A stretch of 64,000 bases of DNA from Oligoflexus sp. (GTDB lineage Bacteria > Bdellovibrionota_B > Oligoflexia > Oligoflexales > Oligoflexaceae). Both the position numbers and the translations under genes were made by a program. Shown piece by piece: positions 25,381 to 33,928 of the stretch. The stretch's first letter is position 1, and every line of letters starts with the position of its first letter. The DNA lies in contig NZ_DASTAT010000053.1 in NCBI RefSeq assembly GCF_035712445.1, positions 49,684 to 113,683 on the forward strand, given 5' to 3'. The notes beneath the pieces are model-generated. The model was not told the origin of the DNA. It was given only the letters and a program-made list of their open reading frames with translations, and ran no database searches.

Positions 25381-26286
25381 AGCCTCTATCATCTGGGGAG
25401 CCAGCGTCGCGGCGAGTTTTTTATGCCCATCGACGCCCGGATGAAAGCAGTCAGCGGCAAGGAGGGACTTGTCGATGGTCAGGTCCTTCGGCAGGCTGAT
25501 GAATTTCATGCGAGTGTCCTTGTCCTTGGATTCGGTGACCAGTTTTTTGAGCCCCTCATTATAGTCCTGAAGAATAGCGCCCGCATTGTCCGCATAAATG
25601 CGGTCGCAGTAAAGCCTTTGCACGCTTTCGCAGGTCACCTGGCCCAAGAGGGGTTCGGCTCCAAGTTTTTTAAGCTGATCGATCGGAGGAACGGCGGCCA
25701 TAAATAATTGAGCCTTGGGAAATTCAGCTTTCAAAAGTTTCAGCGCGCCCGCTGTCGCTTTTAGAAAGTCATCCGGGCTTTTGCCCTGACAAAAATCGTT
25801 GCTGCCGAGCATCAGAAGGATGACCTGCTCCGCCTCTTTCTTGCTGGCGCTTTTCATCCGCTGAACAAAAGGCGCTGTGACTTGACTCATCATGCGCCCA
25901 GGTGCGGACTCATTATTCAGAGTCAGGTTCGCGGGAGACAGCCCTTTTTGAGCGAGAAGCTGGGCTCGAAGGCTCCAGCTCCCGTCACCTTCTGGATAGG
26001 CCGCCTGGGGATTCAGCGTGGCGTTCAAAAACTCGCCGATATCCCGGGTAAGAACAGCCCCGACGATACCTGCGATCAGCTCCGGCGATGGCGAGCCGAG
26101 CCTGGTTCCCGCCAGAGCGCCTGCAGAAATACTGTCGCCTATGATGGTCAGCTGAAGGCTCTTCGGAGTCGACGGACTGGTCTTTTCTATACGCTTTTTC
26201 ACGTCAGCGCTGGAAGGCAGCGCAGGCGCCTTGTGAGAAGCGAGAACCACAGCGCAGGCCATCAGCTGTTTCATTCGAATCGGCAT
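25363..26286 (-). CDS. SGNH/GDSL-type hydrolase, exported
   Basis: 307 residues from the ATG at 26286 (GGGGG 8 nt before). A signal peptide ends near APALPSS. SGNH blocks are clear: IIGDSISAG (nucleophile Ser), the NNESAPG region, LLMLGSNDFC, and DCFHPGVDGH with the catalytic Asp/His pair. These enzymes hydrolyse acyl esters of lipids, glycans or peptidoglycan. Its last 18 bp overlap the convergent PheS-like gene. Confidence 0.8.
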   Translation of the reverse strand: MPIRMKQLMACAVVLASHKAPALPSSADVKKRIEKTSPSTPKSLQLTIIGDSISAGALAGTRLGSPSPELIAGIVGAVLTRDIGEFLNATLNPQAAYPEGDGSWSLRAQLLAQKGLSPANLTLNNESAPGRMMSQVTAPFVQRMKSASKKEAEQVILLMLGSNDFCQGKSPDDFLKATAGALKLLKAEFPKAQLFMAAVPPIDQLKKLGAEPLLGQVTCESVQRLYCDRIYADNAGAILQDYNEGLKKLVTESKDKDTRMKFISLPKDLTIDKSLLAADCFHPGVDGHKKLAATLAPQMIEASGSTP

Positions 26287-26361
26287 GGCAAACCCCCATG
26301 AAGGTGAACAACAGCAGGCCATCGTTTGTAACATCAGGAGGGTCGTGGAAGCAATGAGCTA

Positions 26362-26416
26362 AGGACAGCAAAAGGCCAGGACAGCAAAAAGCCAGGACAG
26401 CAAAAAGCCAGGACAG
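26362..26416 (-). repeat. Three-and-a-half tandem 16-bp repeats at a terminator
   Basis: The unit AGGACAGCAAAAAGCC is repeated at 26362-26377 (one mismatch), 26378-26393 and 26394-26409, with a partial copy to 26416. Read on the minus strand each unit is CCTGGCTTTTTGCTGT-like, that is, a terminator 3' arm plus its T-tract. Confidence 0.85.
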
Positions 26417-26428
26417 GATGCCCTGGCT
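26394..26428 (-). terminator. Terminator of the 490-residue lipoprotein gene, with duplicated 3' arms
   Basis: On the minus strand AGCCAGG (26428-26422) pairs with CCTGGCT (26412-26406) around a 9-nt loop and is followed by TTTTT. The repeats downstream supply two more arms (CCTGGCT, CCTGGCC), each with its own T-run, so the same 5' arm could pair with any of three partners. Confidence 0.7.
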
Positions 26429-26499
26429 CTTCATGCACTCTCACATTCGTTTTTCAGAGCTGGTGCGGGTGGACCGGTGATCATGCCGGCCCGCTTTCT

Positions 26500-27975
26500 T
26501 CAGAGACCCCGCTGCAGGGTGATCGCGCCCCAGGTGTTGAACTGCCCCGCGGAGCTGGCATTTTTCGCCGAAAACTCCAGGGTTTGCGTGCTGTCCACGG
26601 CCGCCGTCGGATCGAGCTTATAGATGGTTCCTACGAGGCCGCTGCCGTCTGGATCCAAAAGATTATAGGTGAGCGTCCAGGTTCCATCTGCATTCACGGT
26701 CAGATCCGAACTCTTGATCGCGCCTGGATTCGCGCTATCGTAGTTGCCTCCCTTCATGATGGTCCAGGCATTGTCATCATCCGGCATGACACTGATGGCC
26801 AGCGGTTTGCCGCTCGGATCCTCGATTACGGTCAGCCAGCCATTCACATAGTTGCAGTCATCAACCGTAGGCGTGCAGGTCAGGCTTCCCTGGGCCGGCA
26901 CGGCGTCGGTCATGCTCTTATCTTTGATCGCACGCAGACCATAACGGTAGCCACGGATGCCGCCCGGCTGTCCGACGAAGACGAAGGTGGAATCTTCAAA
27001 GACGGTCGAGAAAAAGTAGGCCTTATTCCCGGGCAGTCCGGGCATCGGGTTCGGACCCTGGGATGTTTCTCCATCAAAAAAGCGAAGCATGCGGCCCTGG
27101 TCGATCACCATCGTCAGCTTCGGAGATTCTCCATCGGCTGTGATGCTGATCGTCGAGCCGATGGGATAGGTCTTGGAAAAGCTGGCATTCGTGCTCTTGC
27201 CCTCTTTCGACCAATAGATGGTCGCGGCTGTTGCGCCGGTGGATGGATAATCAGCCTTGGTAAAGCTGCCGGCCGCGTCCAAATCCTGACCGCTTTTGGT
27301 GCAGAACGTCGTCGCACCATACGAGAATTTTCCAGACACGCAGCCTCTTGCCTCGCCCTTATTCAGATACTCCACAGTCAGCTGATCAAAGTCACCTTCC
27401 TGATCCACCTCCATCACACCAAACGGAGGGGTTTCCCCTTCCTTGAGAGGCGGACAGGCCATGGATTTCGTGCCATCTTCCGCGGTGACTTCTTCCTGCT
27501 GGATCAGCTCGCCATTGCCATTCACCCCGCATTTGCAGGTCTGGCCCTCGGGCGGATCTATGACCGTTCCGTCCTGCTTAATGCATTCGATCCGCGTGAA
27601 GAAGCTGGAGACATCCACGCTGGATCCTTTGATATCGATCGCTTTGCCCTCGGGATCGCTGAAAATCGGCAGGTTTTTGCTGTTATCGGCCTTGGAAAGA
27701 GTCATTTTGGTGATCAGGACTTTCATGGAATCCGGCGTTCCCGCTGCGATATGGCCGTTCGTATAGTTGGAAAAGTTGACCGGATCCACAAGGCGGCTGC
27801 GAAGACCTGCTCCCGCGCCGGCAACATCACCCGCGGCCACCAGCGATATCCGTAACGTGCCGGTCGCCGTTTCTTTGGAGTCGCTGGTCGTGGAATCGTC
27901 TTTCTTGCAGGCTCCTGTTAAAAGGCCGCAAAGCAGGGACGAGGCAAGGAACGTTTGTTTCAAAGTGATTCGCAT
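26500..27975 (-). CDS. Large lipoprotein of unknown function
   Basis: 491 residues from the ATG at 27975 (GGGAG upstream); the open frame extends 56 codons further without coding character. The lipoprotein signal ends LLTGAC, followed by a Ser/Thr/Asp linker. Residues 40-140 look like an N-terminal beta domain seen in other bacterial lipoproteins (GTLRISLVAAG, DSMKVLITKMTLS). The rest is beta-rich with three close Cys pairs (TCKCG, CVSG/FCTKS, CTPTVDDC). No catalytic motif. Probably surface exposed; composition matches its neighbours. Confidence 0.6.
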   Translation of the reverse strand: MRITLKQTFLASSLLCGLLTGACKKDDSTTSDSKETATGTLRISLVAAGDVAGAGAGLRSRLVDPVNFSNYTNGHIAAGTPDSMKVLITKMTLSKADNSKNLPIFSDPEGKAIDIKGSSVDVSSFFTRIECIKQDGTVIDPPEGQTCKCGVNGNGELIQQEEVTAEDGTKSMACPPLKEGETPPFGVMEVDQEGDFDQLTVEYLNKGEARGCVSGKFSYGATTFCTKSGQDLDAAGSFTKADYPSTGATAATIYWSKEGKSTNASFSKTYPIGSTISITADGESPKLTMVIDQGRMLRFFDGETSQGPNPMPGLPGNKAYFFSTVFEDSTFVFVGQPGGIRGYRYGLRAIKDKSMTDAVPAQGSLTCTPTVDDCNYVNGWLTVIEDPSGKPLAISVMPDDDNAWTIMKGGNYDSANPGAIKSSDLTVNADGTWTLTYNLLDPDGSGLVGTIYKLDPTAAVDSTQTLEFSAKNASSAGQFNTWGAITLQRGL

Positions 27976-28117
27976 GGGCAGCTCCCGAGAGGATTTCGAT
28001 TTACGAAAGTTGTCGGCAGGAATCTGCAAATATGAAGGCGAATGGGAGTGAGGGATTTGGCTTTCCTGAAAAAAAATCCGAGAGGTCCAGTCATAACCCA
28101 ATGATATGGGGGGAGGC

Positions 28118-28137
28118 TCGGCCCTGCTTCGGGCCGA
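28118..28137 (-). repeat. GC-rich hairpin after the Hsp20-like gene
   Basis: TCGGCCC (28118-28124) and GGGCCGA (28131-28137) form a perfect 7-bp stem with a 6-nt loop, 18 bp past the Hsp20 stop and in the leader of the next lipoprotein gene. There is no T-run; it may be a weak terminator or leader structure. Confidence 0.4.
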
Positions 28138-28154
28138 AACCATGCGGCTTTCCC

Positions 28155-28529
28155 TTAGAATGCAGTCGAGGCGCTGACCGTTTCCTTTTGAAAGCGGATC
28201 TTAAGCTCCATTTCCTTGATCTCGGCTTTAATGGAATCTTCGTCAATATCGCTCGGCAGATCGAAGGAGCTCAGAAAGCACGCCGGCTTCCAGCCTTTCG
28301 ACGAACCAGGCGCGCGTTCATAAGCGCTCAGTGTCAGTTGATGATCTTCAACCCAAAGATCAAGACTGGTTTCATCCAGATGGCTGAAGTTGACCGTAAT
28401 CACGAATGCTGCCGCCGTGTCTTCAACGGAGACTTCTCTTGAATGAGAAACCTTAGAAAAACCGGATTCATACGAAGCAAATCTGTTGAGATTCTGGCGA
28501 GAAAAATCATCTGTCCCATGGCGAAGCAT
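28155..28529 (-). CDS. Small heat-shock protein (Hsp20/alpha-crystallin-like)
   Basis: 124 residues from the ATG at 28529, which has GAGGA 6 nt upstream; the ATG two codons earlier lies inside that site. The alpha-crystallin fold is visible as FVITVNFSHLDETSLDLWVEDHQLTLSAYE, then FDLPSDIDEDSIKAEIKEMELKIRFQK. The usual C-terminal IxI tail motif is missing (it ends SASTAF), so oligomer assembly may differ. An ATP-independent holding chaperone is the expected role. Confidence 0.7.
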   Translation of the reverse strand: MLRHGTDDFSRQNLNRFASYESGFSKVSHSREVSVEDTAAAFVITVNFSHLDETSLDLWVEDHQLTLSAYERAPGSSKGWKPACFLSSFDLPSDIDEDSIKAEIKEMELKIRFQKETVSASTAF

Positions 28530-28718
28530 AATCATTCCTCTGTTGCCTGCATTCCCGGCAACTCATTGATTGTGAAAAGTGCTGACACGATCCGCTCAAC
28601 TGACTCCATAAATTTAGCACGGAGTCAGAAAAAACAAGAGAAAAAATTTGATGAGAAAAAACTTAAGATTTTCGCGGCGGGATGCAGGAAAAAAGATACA
28701 GTGCAGAGTTTTTGCTGT

Positions 28719-28940
28719 TCAGGTTTTCTTCCGGTTCCGAACTTGAGCGGCGATGATCTCGCGCAGCTCATCCGAGCGAATCGCAGTCACCCGATTGGAG
28801 GGACGTGCATCAATGCGATTGCCACAGAGTGGACACGCGAGAAGTTTATCGTCCACTTTATCGTGCGTAACGAAGCTGAGGCACTTGTAGCAAACGCGTT
28901 GGCGCTGGGCAATTTTTTCATCATAATAGCCGTTACCCAT
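28719..28940 (-). CDS. Small zinc-ribbon protein
   Basis: 73 residues with AGGAGAG just upstream. It has two Cys pairs: CYKC at about residue 17 and CPLCGN at about residue 36, a classic zinc ribbon, followed by a basic tail (QVRNRKKT). Nucleic-acid or protein binding is inferred. It is the only supported gene between the Hsp20-like and FAS1 genes. Confidence 0.55.
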   Translation of the reverse strand: MGNGYYDEKIAQRQRVCYKCLSFVTHDKVDDKLLACPLCGNRIDARPSNRVTAIRSDELREIIAAQVRNRKKT

Positions 28941-29125
28941 CCCATCTCTCCTGAGTGTACCCTTGCGATTATGACGCCAAAGTGAATTGGGGACAAGGTC
29001 TGGCTTTTTTCAGAAAAAACTGGATGAGCGCCGGCTGCGTGTTTTCTCGTATCAAAACACTCTTCGCTTTCGTGAGGCTATCGTATTATGCTGCCCTATC
29101 GTGAACAGAGCCGGAGACAGCAGCC

Positions 29126-29554
29126 ATGAAAACCATTATCGAGACCATCGGCAGCATCGGGAATTTGAAAGTTCTGGCCCAATCTCTTGAGTCCGCAGGT
29201 CTGGTCGATGACCTGAACGAGGCCGGACCCTTTACCATCTTCGCACCCAGCGATGAGGCCTTTGCCAGCATGCCCCCGCACAGCATGGAAGCCTTGCTCA
29301 AAAACATTCCCTATCTGCAGCGCATCCTTTGGAATCATGTGGTCCGGGAGAAATATGATTCCAATCACTTCGTCAAACTCAAGGATACGAAGACCATGGC
29401 AGATTCCGGTCTGCATGTGGTATCCAAGCCCAAGGTCACGATCAACGGAGCCAAGGTCGTGAAACCGAATCTGATCTGCAGCAATGGAATCATCCATATC
29501 ATCGACCATGTTCTGATGCTCAGTATGAAAGCCCCGGCCACGGGAACCTACTGA
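29126..29554 (+). CDS. Single-domain fasciclin (FAS1) protein
   Basis: 142 residues; GGAGA precedes the start. One FAS1 domain fills the protein: LAQSLESAGLVDDLNEAGPFTIFAPSDEAFASMP, then LWNHVVREKY and the closing NGIIHIIDHVLM (the H2 motif). There is no signal peptide, unlike most bacterial FAS1 proteins, so it is cytoplasmic or leaves by another route. FAS1 domains mediate adhesion. A four-domain secreted relative lies at 50839-52689. Confidence 0.85.
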   Translation: MKTIIETIGSIGNLKVLAQSLESAGLVDDLNEAGPFTIFAPSDEAFASMPPHSMEALLKNIPYLQRILWNHVVREKYDSNHFVKLKDTKTMADSGLHVVSKPKVTINGAKVVKPNLICSNGIIHIIDHVLMLSMKAPATGTY

Positions 29555-29688
29555 TGGACCTGACCTGAATTGACATAGTCTTCCCCCAGGCTGCTCGGGA
29601 AGGTGCAGAGCCAACTGTCGCTCGAATGCATTTCATGCTATGACTCGTGTGTAGCCTTTTTTTGACCCCAAAAAAACATACGAGTCCT

Positions 29689-30546
29689 ATGAAAATACCA
29701 AAGCGCCTCCAACCCCTCGTGAACGCTCAAATGATTGAGGACGTCCTCGGCCAGCTGCAGAGCGGCAAAGAAGCCGAGGTTTATATCGTTCAGGCCGAGG
29801 GGCGCCTCTGCTGTGCGAAAATCTATAAGGACGCGAAGAACCGTTCTTTCAAGCAGAAGACCCAGTACACCGAAGGTCGCAAAGTCCGCGGTTCCCGCCG
29901 CGCCCGCGCCATGGAAAGCGGCAGTCGCTATGGTCGTGAGGAGCGGGAAGCGGAATGGCAGAATACGGAAGTCGATGCGCTCTATCATCTGGCCGCCGCC
30001 GGCGTCCGGGTTCCGCAGCCGCTGGGCTACTATGAAGGCGTGCTGCTGCTCCAGATGATCACCGACGCGGAAGGTCAGCCCGCACCTCGCCTCAGCGATG
30101 TTGAGCTGACCCCGGAACTTGCGCGCCACTATCATTCTGTTTTAGTACGCGAGACCGTGAAGATGCTCTGTGCGGGTTTGATTCATGGTGACCTCTCGGA
30201 ATTCAATGTGCTGGTTTCGCAGGACGGGCTCGTCATCATCGACCTTCCCCAGGCGATCCAGGCGACCGCAAACAACGCTTTTGGCCTTTTTGAACGCGAT
30301 GTGGATCAGCTCGCAGCCTATTTCGGTCGCGTGGCACCCGAGATTCTTGACACCCGGTACGCGAAGGAAATCTGGAAGCACTTTGAAAACGGCCGTCTGA
30401 AACCGGATACTCCTCTGACGGGACAGTTTCAGGAAAGTGGCCGGAAGGCGAACGTAAAAGCCGTCCTCGACGAGATCGAAGATGCTCGTGAAGATGAAAT
30501 GATGCGGCGGGGGCTACGGAAGAAGCCTGATTCGAATCGGGAATGA
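29689..30546 (+). CDS. RIO1-type atypical serine kinase
   Basis: 285 residues from the ATG at 29689. RIO kinase landmarks are present: SGKEAEVYIVQAEGRLCCAKIYK (ATP loop and Lys), the flexible loop with RGSRRARAMESGSRYGREER, LIHGDLSEFNVLV (catalytic Asp and Asn), and VIIDLPQAI (metal-binding Asp). Bacterial RIO kinases are soluble with few known targets. The C-terminal 50 residues are basic and acidic blocks. A terminator follows, so it is monocistronic. Confidence 0.88.
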   Translation: MKIPKRLQPLVNAQMIEDVLGQLQSGKEAEVYIVQAEGRLCCAKIYKDAKNRSFKQKTQYTEGRKVRGSRRARAMESGSRYGREEREAEWQNTEVDALYHLAAAGVRVPQPLGYYEGVLLLQMITDAEGQPAPRLSDVELTPELARHYHSVLVRETVKMLCAGLIHGDLSEFNVLVSQDGLVIIDLPQAIQATANNAFGLFERDVDQLAAYFGRVAPEILDTRYAKEIWKHFENGRLKPDTPLTGQFQESGRKANVKAVLDEIEDAREDEMMRRGLRKKPDSNRE

Positions 30547-30632
30547 TTTTAGCATGTCGAAGCGATAGCCGGGCTGATCGCCCGACTCGCTATTGACCCT
30601 AATTCCGATCACGTCAGATTGCCTATTCAGAT

Positions 30633-30662
30633 CCGCTGCAGCCCTCAGCTTGCAGCGGTTTA
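30633..30662 (+). terminator. Terminator of the RIO kinase gene
   Basis: CCGCTGCA (30633-30640), a 10-nt loop, TGCAGCGG (30651-30658), followed by TTTA. An 8-bp GC-rich perfect stem with a short T-run. Confidence 0.6.
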
Positions 30663-30676
30663 CTTTCCGATTTCCA

Positions 30677-31417
30677 TCAGGACTCAAAAGGGTCCAGATG
30701 ATAGAACTCCGGAAACTCCTGGATCGCCTTCCCCTTAATCTTCCGAAGAATGATCCCCATCATAAGAGTCGATGAGATCGCCGAGGAAACGGCGAGCTGG
30801 GGGTCATAGCTCTTCCTCTCACCTGCTTGATAGCGTGCAAAGGCCTCATGCAGATAGGGATGAGCGCACTTCCCGGCGATGTGCATGAGGATGCTGTTCT
30901 TGAGCGCGACATGATCCTGCCCAGGAAAATACGTTTCCCAGGTCGGACTATCAGGCAGGAAAACGCAGACGGAACTGCCAAAGCCCAAATTCATGGGAAA
31001 AAGCTCAAGCTTTCGATACTCACGGCACAGGCGGCCGGCGACGGGAAAGGCGGGCGAATCAAAGTCGATTGTATTGATCACCACATCGGCCTTGGGGATA
31101 TAAGCCTTCATGGAGGCCTCATCCAGATAGCTGTCGATGACCTCAATCTGAACATCAGGATCTATAGCCCGCAGTCGAGCCGCACAGGCATGCGCTTTGG
31201 ACTCTTCAATGTCGAGCTTCGTATAATTCTGACGGTTCAGGTTGCTCGCATCCACCGTGTCGCCATCGGCGAGAATGAACTTTCGAATTCCCGTGCGTAA
31301 AGCCAATTCCGCAAATACGGAGCCAATGCCGACACCCATGATGAAGACGGTAAGTTCAGCCAGGGACTGCTGTTCTGCCGGTTCAATAAAAAGCCAGTTT
31401 CTTGAATAGTTGATCAT
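30677..31417 (-). CDS. E1-like (ThiF/MoeB-type) adenylyltransferase
   Basis: 246 residues. The nucleotide-binding part is intact: GVGIGSVFAELALRTG, LADGDTVDASNLNRQNY (Asp and the Arg finger region), ESKAHACAARLRAIDPDV and DVVINTIDFDS. It should adenylate a carboxyl end of a peptide or small protein. The CxxC zinc pairs of ThiF/MoeB and an obvious catalytic Cys are not seen; the C-terminal half (FPMNLGFGSSVCVFLPD) is divergent. Its ATG overlaps the stop of the upstream GNAT-like gene (ATGA at 31414-31417), so the two are translationally coupled. No thiamine or molybdopterin genes are near. Confidence 0.8.
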   Translation of the reverse strand: MINYSRNWLFIEPAEQQSLAELTVFIMGVGIGSVFAELALRTGIRKFILADGDTVDASNLNRQNYTKLDIEESKAHACAARLRAIDPDVQIEVIDSYLDEASMKAYIPKADVVINTIDFDSPAFPVAGRLCREYRKLELFPMNLGFGSSVCVFLPDSPTWETYFPGQDHVALKNSILMHIAGKCAHPYLHEAFARYQAGERKSYDPQLAVSSAISSTLMMGIILRKIKGKAIQEFPEFYHLDPFES

Positions 31418-32292
31418 TTCATGCTCCCCTGGTTTTTTCCATAGGCGGCCGGGGCTATGCTGGCCGCGATGTTCTTAAAGCGCTCCACGAGCGAATTTTT
31501 GGAAAGTTTCAGCGCGTAGAGAAAACGCCAGAGCATCATTTTCTTGATGACCTTGCTGTCAATGATCCCGACCTGAAGCAGGTCCTCTTCCTTATGATAA
31601 TCAAGCCAGCAGAAGCAGAAATTCAGATAAAGGAACGACGATGATTTGGACACCTGGCGAAAGTCGGTGTTAAAGCCCATGTTCCTGGATTCGGAGCGAA
31701 GCACAAAGCGCTTCTCATCGAACAGAATCGACTCGGGATTGGGGAAATACTTTTTCACGTAACGGTTCACCAGCGCGTTGGCAATCTCACGATAATGCTG
31801 GGGTGGCCGAATCAGGTTCGCCTGGGGGCCCGGCCAGCAGTCCGCGGTCATCATCGTAAAGTTTTCAATGATGGATGGAGTGCTTGATATATTCGTGCTG
31901 TAATACGCCCCAAGCCTTTCGTAGGCAAGCTTCGCCGTGCCTGTCCCGGCCAGGGCTAAAAGGTTGGAGCCTTTGTTGTGGTTGATCATGACGAGGCCCG
32001 CGTGCACGATCCAGCGAGTCCCCAGCTGCAAAATAGGGCTCAGGAGGAAGCCGCTGTCGACCCCATCCACCTTGATGATGCAGACGATCATGCTGCTATA
32101 GCGTTCCCGAAGTTCGACCATTTCGGGTGCTTGATCCAGGAGCTTATGCTCAAGGGGACTTTTCGCCTGATCGTTGATACCCAGGATCGCTTTGTGCAAA
32201 TCACCTAGCTCGGCATCGTTCAGGTGTTTTCCCGGGTTGAAATAGTGATAAAAATGATCCTTTGAAAATTTTGAAATGACGACATGGGTCAT
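31414..32292 (-). CDS. GNAT-like protein coupled to the E1-like gene
   Basis: 292 residues from the ATG at 32292 (GAGGAG 7 nt upstream). I do not recognise the family by name. Residues about 75-150 (VCIIKVDGVDSGF, GTRWIVHAGLVMINHNKGSNLLALA, AYERLGAYYSTNIS) show the strand-loop-helix pattern of the acetyl-CoA site in GNAT acyltransferases. The C-terminal third is basic and helical. Stop and next start overlap by 4 bp, so the product probably acts with the E1-like enzyme, for example by supplying or modifying an acylated peptide. That is inference. Confidence 0.55.
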   Translation of the reverse strand: MTHVVISKFSKDHFYHYFNPGKHLNDAELGDLHKAILGINDQAKSPLEHKLLDQAPEMVELRERYSSMIVCIIKVDGVDSGFLLSPILQLGTRWIVHAGLVMINHNKGSNLLALAGTGTAKLAYERLGAYYSTNISSTPSIIENFTMMTADCWPGPQANLIRPPQHYREIANALVNRYVKKYFPNPESILFDEKRFVLRSESRNMGFNTDFRQVSKSSSFLYLNFCFCWLDYHKEEDLLQVGIIDSKVIKKMMLWRFLYALKLSKNSLVERFKNIAASIAPAAYGKNQGSMK

Positions 32293-32560
32293 GGGAAAGC
32301 TCCTCGTCTTCGGTTTTGGGTTCACCACTAGGTAACCGTGACGTCTGAGCTTGGGTGCCAAGATGCGTTGCGTATCGACTTTCGTTTATGAAAAATCTAA
32401 AAAAATTGAAAACGATCGCGAATACCGTGGTTTAAACGAAAGGTTTAAATTCCGGAAAAAGGAAGGGCTATTTTCCGAGAGGTTTACTTTTCGCGGGTTT
32501 CTGCCGATATTCCCTAAGCAAGCGTGCACGTTTACTGTGCGCGTACGGTTAGAGGACGTC

Positions 32561-32581
32561 ATGTTGGATTTCGAGTCATGA
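32561..32581 (+). CDS. Six-codon minicistron overlapping the kinase start
   Basis: ATG at 32561 follows AGAGGA at good spacing; the frame MLDFES ends with TGA at 32579-32581, which overlaps the kinase ATG (32578-32580) as ATGA. The kinase itself has only a weak ribosome site (TTGGAT). Reinitiation from this tiny frame may set kinase output. It could be chance. Confidence 0.35.
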   Translation: MLDFES

Positions 32582-33897
32582 AAGTCATAGACTTCTGGCA
32601 TCCCCTGCCAGCGAGCGAACAGGCGCGCCTCCAACAAAGAAGGCTCATCGTAGCTTTCAGTTACTTCAATATCCTGATCAGCGCTGTCTATATCTTCGCG
32701 AACATGAAGTTGGGCATTGATGTCCTCTGGGTTAACCCCATGCAGATATTTGGGAGCATCGTAACTCTCGTCACGCTTCGATTTTCGCGAAATCACAGGC
32801 CTGCGGCCCATCTTTTTTTGGGACTGGCGGCCCTGAATCTGGTGACTCTGGTCACGCTTTTTCATGGCTTTCCTTACACGATCCTGATGTGGGTGCCTGT
32901 TTACGCGCTGGTGGCTGTCTATGTGCTGGGATCTCTTCAAGGAGGTGCCTGGACCGCGCTTACGCTGGTGCTCTTGGCCATGGCCGTTCGCTATGGGCAA
33001 GGCTGGGTGGGTCGGGCGATTCCGGTCAATCCAGGCGACTACCAGGCGATCACCATAATCTCGATGATTCTGACGGGAACGGCATCTCTTGCGGCATCCC
33101 TGCTGTTCGCCCGATCCATTCAAAAACTTTCCGATTCGGTCGAGCAGCAGAACATCGAGTTGAAAAATCAGAATGCCACCATCGCTCAATACGCTCAGGA
33201 TAAATCACTCCTGGTTTCCATCGTCTGTCACGATATCGTGAACCCTTTAACCCTGGCCGTGTTTTACAGCGAAAAAATCGCCGAGGATCCAGTCCATGCT
33301 GAGACGTATATTCCGAAGGTCGTGAAAGGACTCAAAGCCATCGAGGCCATAACCGTCAGCGTTCGGGATTTTGAAGCCATCGACAGCGGTAAGAAAGCGG
33401 TCAAGATTCAGCCCGTCAACCTCAAAGACATCTTCGAACAGGCAAAGGTGACCTTCGCTGAAAGACTGGCCGAGAAGAACCTTACTTTGGAATTTTCGGT
33501 TCCTGATCGCATCAATACCTGGGTCCAGGCGGAAGAAACCTCGCTTGGCAACAGCATCGTCAATAACCTGATTTCGAATGCGATCAAATTCTCGCAGGAG
33601 AACCAGAAGATTGTCTGCTCCGTCGATGAGGAAGAAGAATTCGTGGTTCTGAGAGTCCGTGACTACGGAATAGGCATGACCGAGGACGCCATCCCTCACA
33701 TCTTTGACAAAAGAAGCCCCACGACTGGAGTGGGTACACGCGGGGAGCGAGGAACCGGCTTTGGACTTCCCATCACCAAGGCGCTCATGGACCGCTTTGG
33801 GGGACGCATTGAATGCCTGTCCCGTGACCAGAAGCACTTTCCTTCCGATCATGGGACGACATTCGTCTTAAAATTCCGCAAGGCTCAGGCAGCCTGA
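32578..33897 (+). CDS. Membrane sensor histidine kinase
   Basis: 439 residues. Six hydrophobic segments fill about 23-180 with short loops, so the sensing part is in the membrane. A coiled linker (SDSVEQQNIELKNQNATIAQYAQDK) leads to the HisKA domain with His218 (SIVCHDIVNPLT), then HATPase_c with N box NNLISNAIKFS, G1 DYGIGM and G2 GERGTGFGLP. Autophosphorylation should be normal. No response regulator gene is adjacent, so it is an orphan. It faces the LamB-type gene convergently, but a link to sugar sensing is not shown. Confidence 0.85.
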   Translation: MKVIDFWHPLPASEQARLQQRRLIVAFSYFNILISAVYIFANMKLGIDVLWVNPMQIFGSIVTLVTLRFSRNHRPAAHLFLGLAALNLVTLVTLFHGFPYTILMWVPVYALVAVYVLGSLQGGAWTALTLVLLAMAVRYGQGWVGRAIPVNPGDYQAITIISMILTGTASLAASLLFARSIQKLSDSVEQQNIELKNQNATIAQYAQDKSLLVSIVCHDIVNPLTLAVFYSEKIAEDPVHAETYIPKVVKGLKAIEAITVSVRDFEAIDSGKKAVKIQPVNLKDIFEQAKVTFAERLAEKNLTLEFSVPDRINTWVQAEETSLGNSIVNNLISNAIKFSQENQKIVCSVDEEEEFVVLRVRDYGIGMTEDAIPHIFDKRSPTTGVGTRGERGTGFGLPITKALMDRFGGRIECLSRDQKHFPSDHGTTFVLKFRKAQAA

Positions 33898-33928
33898 TCC
33901 TTCCTGGAGCATCAGGCCTCAGACGTGA

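Noticed and set aside
26584-27855. 423-codon plus-strand open frame
   Set aside because: It mirrors the lipoprotein on the other strand, which has a signal, lipobox and ribosome site; the plus frame has none.
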